A DNA stretch of 5,615 bases from assembly GCA_903958915.1 (NCBI GenBank), contig CAJBVC010000661.1, positions 1 through 5,615 on the forward strand, in the 5' to 3' direction. This stretch comes from an uncultured beta proteobacterium. Its GTDB lineage: Bacteria > Pseudomonadota > Gammaproteobacteria > Burkholderiales > Burkholderiaceae_C. Under the pieces are notes generated by a model. It made no database searches and was not told the DNA's origin. It worked only from the letters and a program-made list of their open reading frames with translations. The position numbers and the translations under genes were made by a program. Shown here piece by piece: positions 1 to 5,615 of this stretch (positions are counted from its first letter, which is position 1; each line of letters begins with the position of its first letter).

Positions 1-286
1 CACGCTCCATGCTGCCCCACTCATGCGCCGGAATGATGCGCGGAATCAGGTCAAACGGAATCAGCCGTTCGGTGCCAGCGCCGTCCTCATCCTTTTCGCC
101 ATACACCGCAAAGGTGATGCCGACGCGGCGAAAAATCATTTCCGCCTCTTCGCGCCGCTTGGCCATCATGTCGCCGGGTTGGCGGGCCAGCCATTCGTCG
201 TAAATCTTGTAATGGTCTCGGACCTGCTCGCCCTTGCTAAAAAACGCATAGGGCAACTGGGTGTACATCTCGTCAAACTTCTGCAT
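1..286 (-). CDS. Circularly permuted ATP-grasp protein (DUF404/DUF407 type), N-terminal part, cut by the window edge
   Basis: Reading leftward from an ATG at 286-284, 95 codons stay open to the window edge; the protein begins MQKFDEMYTQLPYAFF and reaches RLIPFDLIPRIIPAHEWGSM at about residues 74-93. That last stretch is characteristic of the N-terminal region of the permuted ATP-grasp family (COG2308), whose members are about 470-490 residues, so roughly four fifths is missing here, including the expected ATP-binding core. Family members are predicted to ligate a carboxylate to an amine using ATP; the substrate is unknown, and the protein is probably cytoplasmic. Residues 5-60 are helical and charged (QVRDHYKIYDEWLARQ), with no signal peptide. 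The start at 286 is preferred over an internal Met at residue 7 because a purine-rich Shine-Dalgarno sequence lies just upstream. Related genes usually sit beside alpha-E (DUF403) and transglutaminase-like genes, which may lie off the left edge. The family call comes from motif recognition, not a search. Confidence 0.85.
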   Translation of the reverse strand, partial: MQKFDEMYTQLPYAFFSKGEQVRDHYKIYDEWLARQPGDMMAKRREEAEMIFRRVGITFAVYGEKDEDGAGTERLIPFDLIPRIIPAHEWGSMER

Positions 287-298
287 AACCTCTCTCCT
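287..298 (-). promoter_or_regulatory. Ribosome binding site of the ATP-grasp gene
   Basis: On the minus strand the bases just before the ATG read AGGAGAGAGGTT. This purine-rich run gives strong complementarity to the 16S rRNA tail at suitable spacing and fixes the start at 286. The rest of the 124-bp gap back to the comEC stop holds no convincing sigma-70 promoter that I can see, so the gene could be co-transcribed with comEC or use a weak promoter in the gap. Confidence 0.7.
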
Positions 299-404
299 GT
301 AACCTTTCTGGGTAAACCGTGTCGCGGCTTTGCACTCCAACACAACTTAGCAAGGATCGCGCCACAAACCGCGACTACCGTCAGCACCAATGATGACACG
401 CCAT

Positions 405-429
405 GCACCACTATGGCACATGATGGTGC
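405..429. repeat. Imperfect palindrome overlapping the comEC stop
   Basis: The 25-bp stretch has arms GCACCA and TGGTGC, with a second inner pairing ATG/CAT around a three-base centre (TGG C ACA region). It includes the TAG stop of the displaced comEC C-terminal frame at 411-413. On neither strand is it followed by a T run, so it is not a typical intrinsic terminator. It may be a weak mRNA 3' structure or chance. Confidence 0.35.
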
Positions 430-688
430 CAGTAGCGGACGCTTTGCAAGCGCATACATGCACCATCTTGGGGTTGCCATGACTGCCAGGTGTATGCACC
501 ACAATGAGGCGAATCCACGACCTGGACCTGCCGCTCTTGGAAGCGTGCCAAAACAACCGGGGCCGGGTGTCCAAATCGATTTCGGTAACCGGACTGCACG
601 ATACCGACCTTGGGCGCCACCGCATCGAGGAATGCAGCGCTGCTGCTGCTCTTGCTGCCGTGGTGGGGCACCAAAAGCACATCGGATT
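411..688 (-). pseudogene. comEC: Displaced C-terminal end of ComEC (out of frame with the main body)
   Basis: This stretch, in a different minus-strand frame from the main comEC body, encodes LKSDVLLVPHHGSKSSSS, then AAFLDAVAPKVGIVQSGYRNRFGHPAP, and ends near CGAYTWQSWQPQDG...RYWHHHVP before a TAG stop. These are the expected last ~90 residues of a ComEC/Rec2 metallo-hydrolase domain: PHHGS carries a late active-site histidine pair, and YRNRFGHP and DSPHCGA are typical of the betaproteobacterial C-terminus. The frame is open upstream to a TAG at 779-777 inside the inserted repeat. No convincing start or ribosome binding site precedes it; a GTG at 680 is an internal Val codon of the conserved DVLLVPHHGS, so independent translation is unlikely. 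It is most simply the severed tail of comEC. With one extra G in the run at 701-704 it would rejoin the main frame and give a protein of about 853 residues. Confidence 0.85.
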
Positions 689-2971
689 TCAGCGATATCG
701 CCCCACGCTGGCCGCTGCGCGTGCTGCGCTGCCCCCCGAGGGGGCTGTTTCACCTTGGGGCGGCCCGGCGGTGAAACTAGCCCCCACGCTGGCCACCAAC
801 AAAGCCTCCTGCGGCTGCTCGATATCGCCCACCAGTAGGGCGGTGCGCACGCCGTTGGAGATGCGCAGCACGCATGACATCGCGTTGGACTTTTTCAGTG
901 CGTCATAGTCGGCGGCTTGCGGGTGCAGCACGTCGAACTGCACGCCGTCCCACGCCCAACTTTGTCCCGCCACACAACGCTGCGCCGAGCGATGAACTTG
1001 CAGCGCGTTGCCCGCCTCAATGGAACTGAGCAGCAAAGCCTGTGGCTGCATGGTCAGGACCGCAGATGCACCGCCCAAGTGGTCGATATCGCGGTGGCTC
1101 AACACAACGGTGTCCAGCCGGGTGTGCAGCGCCTGCAATAGCGGCACCAGCACGCGGTGTCCGGCATCGCTCTCCAGGCTGAAGCGCGGCCCGGCATCGT
1201 ATAGCAGGGCATGGCTGGCGGTACGCACCAGCACCGCATTGCCCTGACCAATGTCCGCCGCCAGCAGCTCAAATTCACCGTGACCCGGCAGCGGCGCGCG
1301 CCACAGCAAAACCGGCAGCAGCAGGGGCACGCCCAGCACCCGCATGGTCCACGACCATGGAAGTACCAGCACCACACCGCCAAATACACCGGCAGCACCC
1401 ACCCACCAGGGCGGCACCGCGACTGAAATCGCCGCCCACGACCAGGATGCCAACCACTGCAAGTAGGCAAAGAGCCAGCCAATGGCGGCGGCGGCGGCGT
1501 CCCATAAGGGCGGCAGCAGCACGCCCAGCATCGCCAGCGGAGTCACCACCAACGTGATCCAGGGAATAGCCAACGCATTGGCCGCCAGTCCCACCACGGA
1601 CACTTGCCCAAAAAGCAGCAATGTCAAAGGCGTCAGCGCCACGGTGATCACCCATTGCTCTCGTAGCCCGGAAAAAATATGGTCCTTTATGCCTCTAGGC
1701 CCCGTAAAATATGCCTTACCAGCTCCTGAATCAGTAGCAAATAACACACCCACGGCGACAAAGCTCAGCCAAAAACCTGGCTGCAATAGCGCCCAGGGGT
1801 CCACCGCCACCACCACTGCGCAGGCCAGCATCCAGACATGCGGCCACGGCCAGCGTGCGCCGCTGAGCCGCAGCAGGGCCACGGTGGCCAGCATCAGGCA
1901 GGTGCGCTGCGCCGGCACCCCCCAACCCGAAAAAACGGCATAAGCCGTGGCCAGCAGCACACCCCCGATCAGCGCTGCGCTGGGTGCGGGTAATGCAATG
2001 CACAGTGCGCCCGAACGCCGCCACAGCCAACCAACGGCCAAAGCCGCTCCCCAGGCAAACATGGTGATGTGCAAGCCAGAAATCGATACCAGGTGCGCCA
2101 CGCCAGTCGCCCGGAACACGTCCCAGTCCGCCCGGTCAATGGCCGCTTGGTCGCCCACTACCAGCGCGGCAAGCATCCCGGCGAATTGGCGTTGCGACAC
2201 CTGCCTGAAAATTTGCTCGCGCACCGCTTGGCGTGCCAGGGTCACCGGGTGGAGCCAGGTTTGCTCTACGCGCACGGGCACCGGGTCTTTGGCGCTGGCG
2301 CGCACATAGCCGGTGGCTTGCACACCCTGCTCCCACAACCAGAGTTCGTAGTCAAACCCATGCGGGTTACGGCTGCCGTGCGGTGCCTTAAAGCGCAGGG
2401 TCATTTCCCAGCGCTCGCCGGCTTTGACGTCGGCTGGCTGACGGTTCAGCACCGCCACCGCAGGCTCGGCCTCGGCCAGTTTGGTGTTTTCTGCATCGCC
2501 AACCACCGACGGACCCGCCGAAAACGCGCCGCCATACCAGCCGACATCCATCAGCGCAGGCACGGCAGTGGTCTGGCCACTCAGCGTGGCCGACTCAACC
2601 TCCAGCCGAAAGCGCAAACCACTCTCGTTGCGCTGCGGCAGATTGGCCACGACACCAGTCACACGCAGGTCGCGACCTTCCAGCGCCGGGTCCAGCGTGT
2701 CGGCCAGGTACACGGTGGCGCGCAAGCCCGTGACACCAAAGCCGAGCAAACACAGCGCCACCACCGCAACAATCTGGCGCCACACATTCGCTATTGTTTT
2801 AGTAGCTGCCAGCGCATAGCTGACGGGGACTAGAGCCAATATGGCGGCATAATATTTCCAATCCCAAAGGCCTGGCTGCTGTAGTTGCAACAATGAGCCC
2901 AGCACGCAACCCAACATCGCCGCGAACAAGGTTCGGGCGTGGCCGTTGGACGCAAAGGGCGCGCTGTGCAT
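689..2971 (-). CDS. comEC: DNA internalization competence protein ComEC/Rec2, frameshifted before its last ~90 residues
   Basis: ComEC forms the inner-membrane channel that takes up single-stranded DNA during natural transformation. Visible parts of this 760-residue frame: hydrophobic helices at about residues 12-30, 40-55 and 66-82; a soluble DUF4131-like region at about 85-240; the competence membrane domain at about 245-560, with the family signature GD...FRATGVAHLVSISGLH at 273-301 and many further helices; and a metallo-beta-lactamase-like domain from about 565 with ADIGQG (571-576), SHRDIDH (625-631) and GDIE (715-718). After LLVA at 724-727 the protein reads through a repeat (ASFTAGPPQGETAPSGG) and stops at TGA, before the PHHGS motif, which continues in another frame from 688 down to 411. 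As written, the hydrolase domain lacks its final motif and C-terminus. Possible explanations are a pseudogene, a sequencing error in a G run, or frameshifting. The membrane channel could still be made. The start at 2971 gives an N-terminus of normal length, though its ribosome binding site is weak. Confidence 0.9.
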   Translation of the reverse strand: MHSAPFASNGHARTLFAAMLGCVLGSLLQLQQPGLWDWKYYAAILALVPVSYALAATKTIANVWRQIVAVVALCLLGFGVTGLRATVYLADTLDPALEGRDLRVTGVVANLPQRNESGLRFRLEVESATLSGQTTAVPALMDVGWYGGAFSAGPSVVGDAENTKLAEAEPAVAVLNRQPADVKAGERWEMTLRFKAPHGSRNPHGFDYELWLWEQGVQATGYVRASAKDPVPVRVEQTWLHPVTLARQAVREQIFRQVSQRQFAGMLAALVVGDQAAIDRADWDVFRATGVAHLVSISGLHITMFAWGAALAVGWLWRRSGALCIALPAPSAALIGGVLLATAYAVFSGWGVPAQRTCLMLATVALLRLSGARWPWPHVWMLACAVVVAVDPWALLQPGFWLSFVAVGVLFATDSGAGKAYFTGPRGIKDHIFSGLREQWVITVALTPLTLLLFGQVSVVGLAANALAIPWITLVVTPLAMLGVLLPPLWDAAAAAIGWLFAYLQWLASWSWAAISVAVPPWWVGAAGVFGGVVLVLPWSWTMRVLGVPLLLPVLLWRAPLPGHGEFELLAADIGQGNAVLVRTASHALLYDAGPRFSLESDAGHRVLVPLLQALHTRLDTVVLSHRDIDHLGGASAVLTMQPQALLLSSIEAGNALQVHRSAQRCVAGQSWAWDGVQFDVLHPQAADYDALKKSNAMSCVLRISNGVRTALLVGDIEQPQEALLVASVGASFTAGPPQGETAPSGGSAARAAASVGRYR
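701..794. repeat. GC-rich hairpin repeat inserted in comEC
   Basis: A direct repeat, CCCCACGCTGGCC at 701-713 and 782-794, is spaced 81 bp apart and bounds the unit; the right copy has a fifth C at 781. Inside are two overlapping stem-loops that cannot form together: 731-736 with 740-745 (GCCCCC/GGGGGC, three-base loop), and 740-754 with 770-785 (15 pairs, one bulged T at 778, 15-base loop). The whole resembles, from memory, an interspersed repeat common in Comamonadaceae genomes and usually found between genes. Here it sits between the GDIE and PHHGS motifs of comEC, where homologs have only a short linker. Translated on the minus strand it encodes a Gly/Ala/Pro-rich stretch unlike any ComEC motif. 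Its exact ends and copy number cannot be judged from this window. Confidence 0.75.
1681..1738 (-). repeat. AT-richer island in comEC, diverged copy B of a short interspersed repeat
   Basis: Read on the minus strand from 1738 downward, this island aligns without gaps to the plus strand from 2790 upward: 36 of the first 49 bases match by hand, about 39 of 58 over the longer span. Shared blocks include AGCTG and ACGGGG followed by CTAGAG. It encodes about residues 412-431 of ComEC (ATDSGAGKAYFTGPRGIKDH), a polar loop between two membrane helices, and is more AT-rich than its flanks. It resembles, from memory, a palindromic repeat family of Comamonadaceae with an AGCGCT-type core, here degraded. 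Confidence 0.5.
2790..2847 (+). repeat. AT-richer island in comEC, diverged copy A of a short interspersed repeat
   Basis: This segment begins GCTATTGTTTTAGTAGCTGC and is the opposite-strand partner of the island at 1681-1738 (see that entry for the alignment). It lies in the comEC stretch encoding about residues 42-61 (AAILALVPVSYALAATKTIA), a membrane helix and its end. If it is an old insertion, it has been fitted into a hydrophobic segment of the protein, which constrains sequence little. The family assignment is recalled, not searched. Confidence 0.5.
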
Positions 2972-3080
2972 GCTGTCATGCTAAAGCCAATACGGGTGGC
3001 GCAAGAATTGCTTGCTACCATGCAAACAGGGTGGCAATGGTCTGCCCTGGTAATTTTCCTGTGATTCCACGAGATACACC
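2972..3080. promoter_or_regulatory. Divergent intergenic region between comEC and the transglutaminase gene
   Basis: These 109 bp separate two divergent start codons and must hold or adjoin promoters for both genes. I see no clear pair of sigma-70 boxes. TAATTT at 3051-3056, preceded by TGG, is a possible extended -10 for the rightward gene but lacks a good -35. An imperfect inverted repeat (ACCATGC at 3017-3023, GCAATGGT at 3034-3041) could be an operator or chance. A weak GAGA lies at 3071-3074, just before the ATG at 3081. Confidence 0.35.
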
Positions 3081-5615
3081 ATGTCGATCCACGCCGCGCT
3101 TAACCACGTTACCCACTACACCTACGACCGCCTGGTAGCCCTAGGGCCCCAGACGGTACGCCTGCGCCCTGCCCCGCATTGCCGCAGCAAGATCATTTCG
3201 TACTCGTTGAAAGTGGAGCCCGACGCGGGCCACTTCATGAACTGGCAGCAAGACCCGTTTTCCAACTACCAGGCCAGATTGGTGTTCCCCAACACGACGC
3301 GCGAATTCAAGGTCACCGTCGATCTGGTGGTCGAAATGGCGGTCTACAACCCGTTCGACTTCTTCCTCGAGCCTGAGGCCGAAGAGTTTCCCTTCAAATA
3401 CGCCCCCCAGTTGCAAGAAGAATTGCTGCCCTACCTGATGGCAGATGAGCGCACGGAGCCCATCAACGACTACCTGGCCAGCATCGACTACACCAAACGC
3501 CGCACGGTGATTTTCCTGGTCGACCTGAACACAATGGTGCACAACTCCATCAAGTACACCATCCGCATGGAGCCCGGCGTGCAGACGCCTGAGGAGACGC
3601 TCAAACTAGGGTCCGGTTCGTGCCGCGATTCGGCCTGGCTGATGGTGCAACTGCTGCGCCACTGCGGCTTGGCGGCGCGCTTTGTGTCGGGCTACCTGAT
3701 ACAACTCAAGTCAGACGTGAAGGCACTCGATGGGCCTAGCGGCACCGAGGTGGACTTCACCGATTTGCACGCTTGGTGCGAGGTTTACCTGCCCGGCGCT
3801 GGCTGGATTGGGCTGGACGCCACCTCAGGCTTGTTGGCCGGTGAAGGCCACATCCCGCTGGCCTGCACGCCACAACCTTCGGGCGCAGCGCCAATTGAAG
3901 GCAGCGTCGACGAGAGCGAGGTGGAGTTTGCCCACCACATGCAGGTCACCCGCATTTACGAGTCGCCCCGCGTCACCCTGCCCTACAACGACGCGCAATG
4001 GGCTGCCGTCATGGAACTGGGGGCCGATGTTGACAAGGAGCTGCTGGAAGGCGATGTGCGCCTCACCATGGGCGGCGAGCCCACTTTTGTGGCCGTGAGC
4101 GACCGCGATGCCGCCGAATGGAACACCGACGCCCTCGGTCCCACCAAACGTGGCTTTGCCACCGCGTTGGTGCACAAGCTGCGCAATGAATATGGCAAAG
4201 GCGGCTTCCTGCACTTTGGCCAGGGCAAGTGGTACCCCGGCGAGCAACTGCCGCGCTGGGCACTCAACATTTACTGGCGCGCCGACAAGCAGCCCGTATG
4301 GTCCGACCCCACACTCTTCACCGACGAACGCGACCCAACCCACTACACCAGTCTGGACGCCAAACGCTTCACAGAGGCACTGGCCAACCGGCTGTCTGTC
4401 ACCGGCGAATACATCCAGAGCGCTTTTGAGGACAGCTGGTACTACCTGTGGCGCGAACGCCGCCTGCCGGTCAAGGTGGACCCGTTCAACTCCAAGCTGG
4501 ACGACGAGATGGAGCGCATGAGGCTGCGCCGCGTGTTCGAGCAAAAACTTGATACGCCGGTGGGCTACGTGCTGCCGATCAAATCCACCGACCCGCTGGC
4601 CAAGACCGGCGCACGCTGGACCACCGGCCCCTGGTTCTTCCGCGATGAGCGCATGTACCTGATGCCCGGCGACTCACCCATGGGCCTGCGCCTGCCACTC
4701 GACTCGCTGCCCTGGGTCAGCACGAGCGACTTCCCCTACATGATCGAGCGCGACCCCACGGAAGGCCGTGGCGACCTGCCCGCGCACAGCTCTTTTGCCG
4801 GACGTTATTCCCCCGACGAAGCAGCACCGTGCATTGAAAGCACGGTGACTGCCATCCCGACCCGGCGCAGCGAAGTACCCATTCTGGCCGGCAGCGGCCG
4901 TGCGCGCGAAGCCGCACGCAAGTTCCAAAGCGCCATAAAGATCAGGAGCGACAGAGCCGCCACACAGATTGCCGCAGCCCGACCAGCAGTCACCGTTTTG
5001 CATGCAGGGCCTGGCGTACAACCAAAAATCGTTCTTGCGCACAGTCCGGCACTGGAACCGGCCCAAATCGAACCCGAAGACTTTGTCCGCGTACCCGACA
5101 AACAGGAATCTGCCCATTGGGTCACTCGAACCGCCCTGTGCGTGGAGGTGCGCGACCCGCGCCGCGCCAGCGGCCCCAAAGCCGAAGCGGTTGGAAAAAA
5201 ATCCGGCGTACTCTACATCTTCATGCCGCCGCTGGAACGTCTGGAAGACTACCTGGACCTGCTGAGCGCCATCGAGGCCACTGCAAAGACGCTGGCCATG
5301 AAGCTGGTACTGGAAGGCTACCCGCCGCCACGCGACCCGCGCCTCAAACTCTTGCAAGTGACGCCCGACCCCGGTGTCATCGAGGTGAACATCCACCCCG
5401 TCAACAACTGGAAAGAGCTGGTCGCCAACACCGAGTTTCTGTACAACGCGGCGTTCGAGTCGCGCCTGTCGGCCGAGAAGTTCATGACCGATGGACGCCA
5501 CACCGGCACCGGTGGTGGCAACCACTTCGTGATGGGCGGCGCCACACCGGCGGACAGCCCCTTCCTGCGCAAGCCCGAACTGCTGGCCAGTCTGCTGCTG
5601 TACTGGCACAACCAC
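3081..5615 (+). CDS. Large transglutaminase-like protein with DUF2126 region, cut by the window edge
   Basis: The frame runs open for 845 codons from ATG 3081 to the right edge; family members are about 1,100-1,150 residues, so roughly a quarter is missing. Order of parts: a bacterial transglutaminase N-terminal beta domain at about residues 1-100 (HYTYDRLVALGPQTVRLRP); a transglutaminase core at about 155-250, with the catalytic triad visible as Cys181 (GSCRDSAW), His230 (DLHAWCEVYLP) and Asp246 (GLDATSG); then the DUF2126 region from about 324 (LTMGGEPTFVAVSDRD), including GQGKWYPGEQLPRWA and, near the edge, HTGTGGGNH at 807-815. Residues about 566-676 form an Ala/Pro-rich variable linker between conserved blocks. 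There is no signal peptide, so a cytoplasmic location is likely. The core is expected to act as a thiol peptidase or amidase rather than a cross-linker; the substrate is unknown. Relatives accompany permuted ATP-grasp and alpha-E genes, matching the partial gene at the left edge. The start is supported by the conserved N-terminus. Confidence 0.92.
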   Translation, partial: MSIHAALNHVTHYTYDRLVALGPQTVRLRPAPHCRSKIISYSLKVEPDAGHFMNWQQDPFSNYQARLVFPNTTREFKVTVDLVVEMAVYNPFDFFLEPEAEEFPFKYAPQLQEELLPYLMADERTEPINDYLASIDYTKRRTVIFLVDLNTMVHNSIKYTIRMEPGVQTPEETLKLGSGSCRDSAWLMVQLLRHCGLAARFVSGYLIQLKSDVKALDGPSGTEVDFTDLHAWCEVYLPGAGWIGLDATSGLLAGEGHIPLACTPQPSGAAPIEGSVDESEVEFAHHMQVTRIYESPRVTLPYNDAQWAAVMELGADVDKELLEGDVRLTMGGEPTFVAVSDRDAAEWNTDALGPTKRGFATALVHKLRNEYGKGGFLHFGQGKWYPGEQLPRWALNIYWRADKQPVWSDPTLFTDERDPTHYTSLDAKRFTEALANRLSVTGEYIQSAFEDSWYYLWRERRLPVKVDPFNSKLDDEMERMRLRRVFEQKLDTPVGYVLPIKSTDPLAKTGARWTTGPWFFRDERMYLMPGDSPMGLRLPLDSLPWVSTSDFPYMIERDPTEGRGDLPAHSSFAGRYSPDEAAPCIESTVTAIPTRRSEVPILAGSGRAREAARKFQSAIKIRSDRAATQIAAARPAVTVLHAGPGVQPKIVLAHSPALEPAQIEPEDFVRVPDKQESAHWVTRTALCVEVRDPRRASGPKAEAVGKKSGVLYIFMPPLERLEDYLDLLSAIEATAKTLAMKLVLEGYPPPRDPRLKLLQVTPDPGVIEVNIHPVNNWKELVANTEFLYNAAFESRLSAEKFMTDGRHTGTGGGNHFVMGGATPADSPFLRKPELLASLLLYWHNH
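4825..4847. repeat. Perfect 8-bp inverted repeat inside the transglutaminase gene
   Basis: CACCGTGC at 4825-4832 and GCACGGTG at 4840-4847 flank a 7-base AT-rich loop. It lies in the coding region for the variable linker (about residues 582-589), with no T run after it on either strand, so it is not a standard terminator. It could be a degenerate mobile-repeat remnant, an mRNA structure, or chance. Confidence 0.4.

Noticed and set aside
405..429. Palindrome at the comEC stop as a rho-independent terminator
   Set aside because: The stem is interrupted and no T run follows on either strand.
440..452. Small inverted repeat CGCTT-TGC-AAGCG resembling the core of the Comamonadaceae palindromic repeat
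   Set aside because: It is only five base pairs and lies in codons for the native ComEC C-terminus; there is no extended similarity to the two islands in comEC.
693..830. Eleven-base direct repeat CGATATCGCCC at 693-703 and 820-830, a possible target-site duplication of the hairpin element
   Set aside because: The right copy encodes the conserved GDI of GDIE and a similar CGATATCGC also encodes DID near 1084, so the match is probably codon-driven; the copies also lie outside the repeat's own edges.
23..838. Plus-strand open frame of 271 codons crossing the ATP-grasp and comEC genes
   Set aside because: It spans two opposite-strand genes, their gap and the repeat, and its product is low-complexity and Cys/Arg/His-rich without motifs.
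3825..4544. Minus-strand open frame of 239 codons
   Set aside because: It is the mirror of the transglutaminase/DUF2126 reading frame, which has clear catalytic residues; there is no independent ribosome binding site or family signature.
4674..5615. Long open frame on the minus strand (313 codons) opposite the transglutaminase gene
   Set aside because: It lies fully opposite a strongly conserved gene, its translation shows no recognisable motif, and such mirror frames are expected in GC-rich coding DNA.

Overview
The window is GC-rich, densely coding DNA that reads as a betaproteobacterium of the Burkholderiales, most likely a Comamonadaceae member close to Rhodoferax or Polaromonas. The placement rests on protein flavour (recalled, not searched) and on a GC-rich hairpin repeat resembling one I remember as scattered through Comamonadaceae genomes.

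Layout, left to right: (1) 1-286, minus strand: the first 95 codons of a circularly permuted ATP-grasp protein (DUF404/DUF407 type), running off the left edge. (2) 287-410: a short gap holding its ribosome binding site. (3) 411-2971, minus strand: comEC, the inner-membrane DNA-uptake channel protein. It is broken. The main frame stops at 689, while the conserved last ~90 residues, starting with the metallo-hydrolase PHHGS motif, continue one frame over to a stop at 411-413. The break coincides with a hairpin-forming repeat inside the gene, and one extra G in a G run at the repeat edge would rejoin the frames. (4) 2972-3080: a 109-bp divergent intergenic region. (5) 3081-5615, plus strand: the first 845 codons of a very large transglutaminase-like protein carrying a DUF2126 region, running off the right edge.

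The ATP-grasp protein and the DUF2126 transglutaminase belong to a gene set widely shared in bacteria (permuted ATP-grasp, alpha-E/DUF403, transglutaminase-like proteins). It has been proposed from comparative genomics to make and trim an unidentified peptide-like or amide-linked product. Here comEC lies between the two partial members. Nothing in the sequence ties DNA uptake to that system, so the adjacency may be incidental.

The most unusual structure is inside comEC. Besides the GC-rich hairpin repeat at the break, two AT-richer islands (about 2790-2847 and 1681-1738) align to each other as diverged inverted copies of one element, and both are translated as part of the protein. The gene therefore appears to have collected several small repeat insertions, the last of which is associated with loss of the reading frame.
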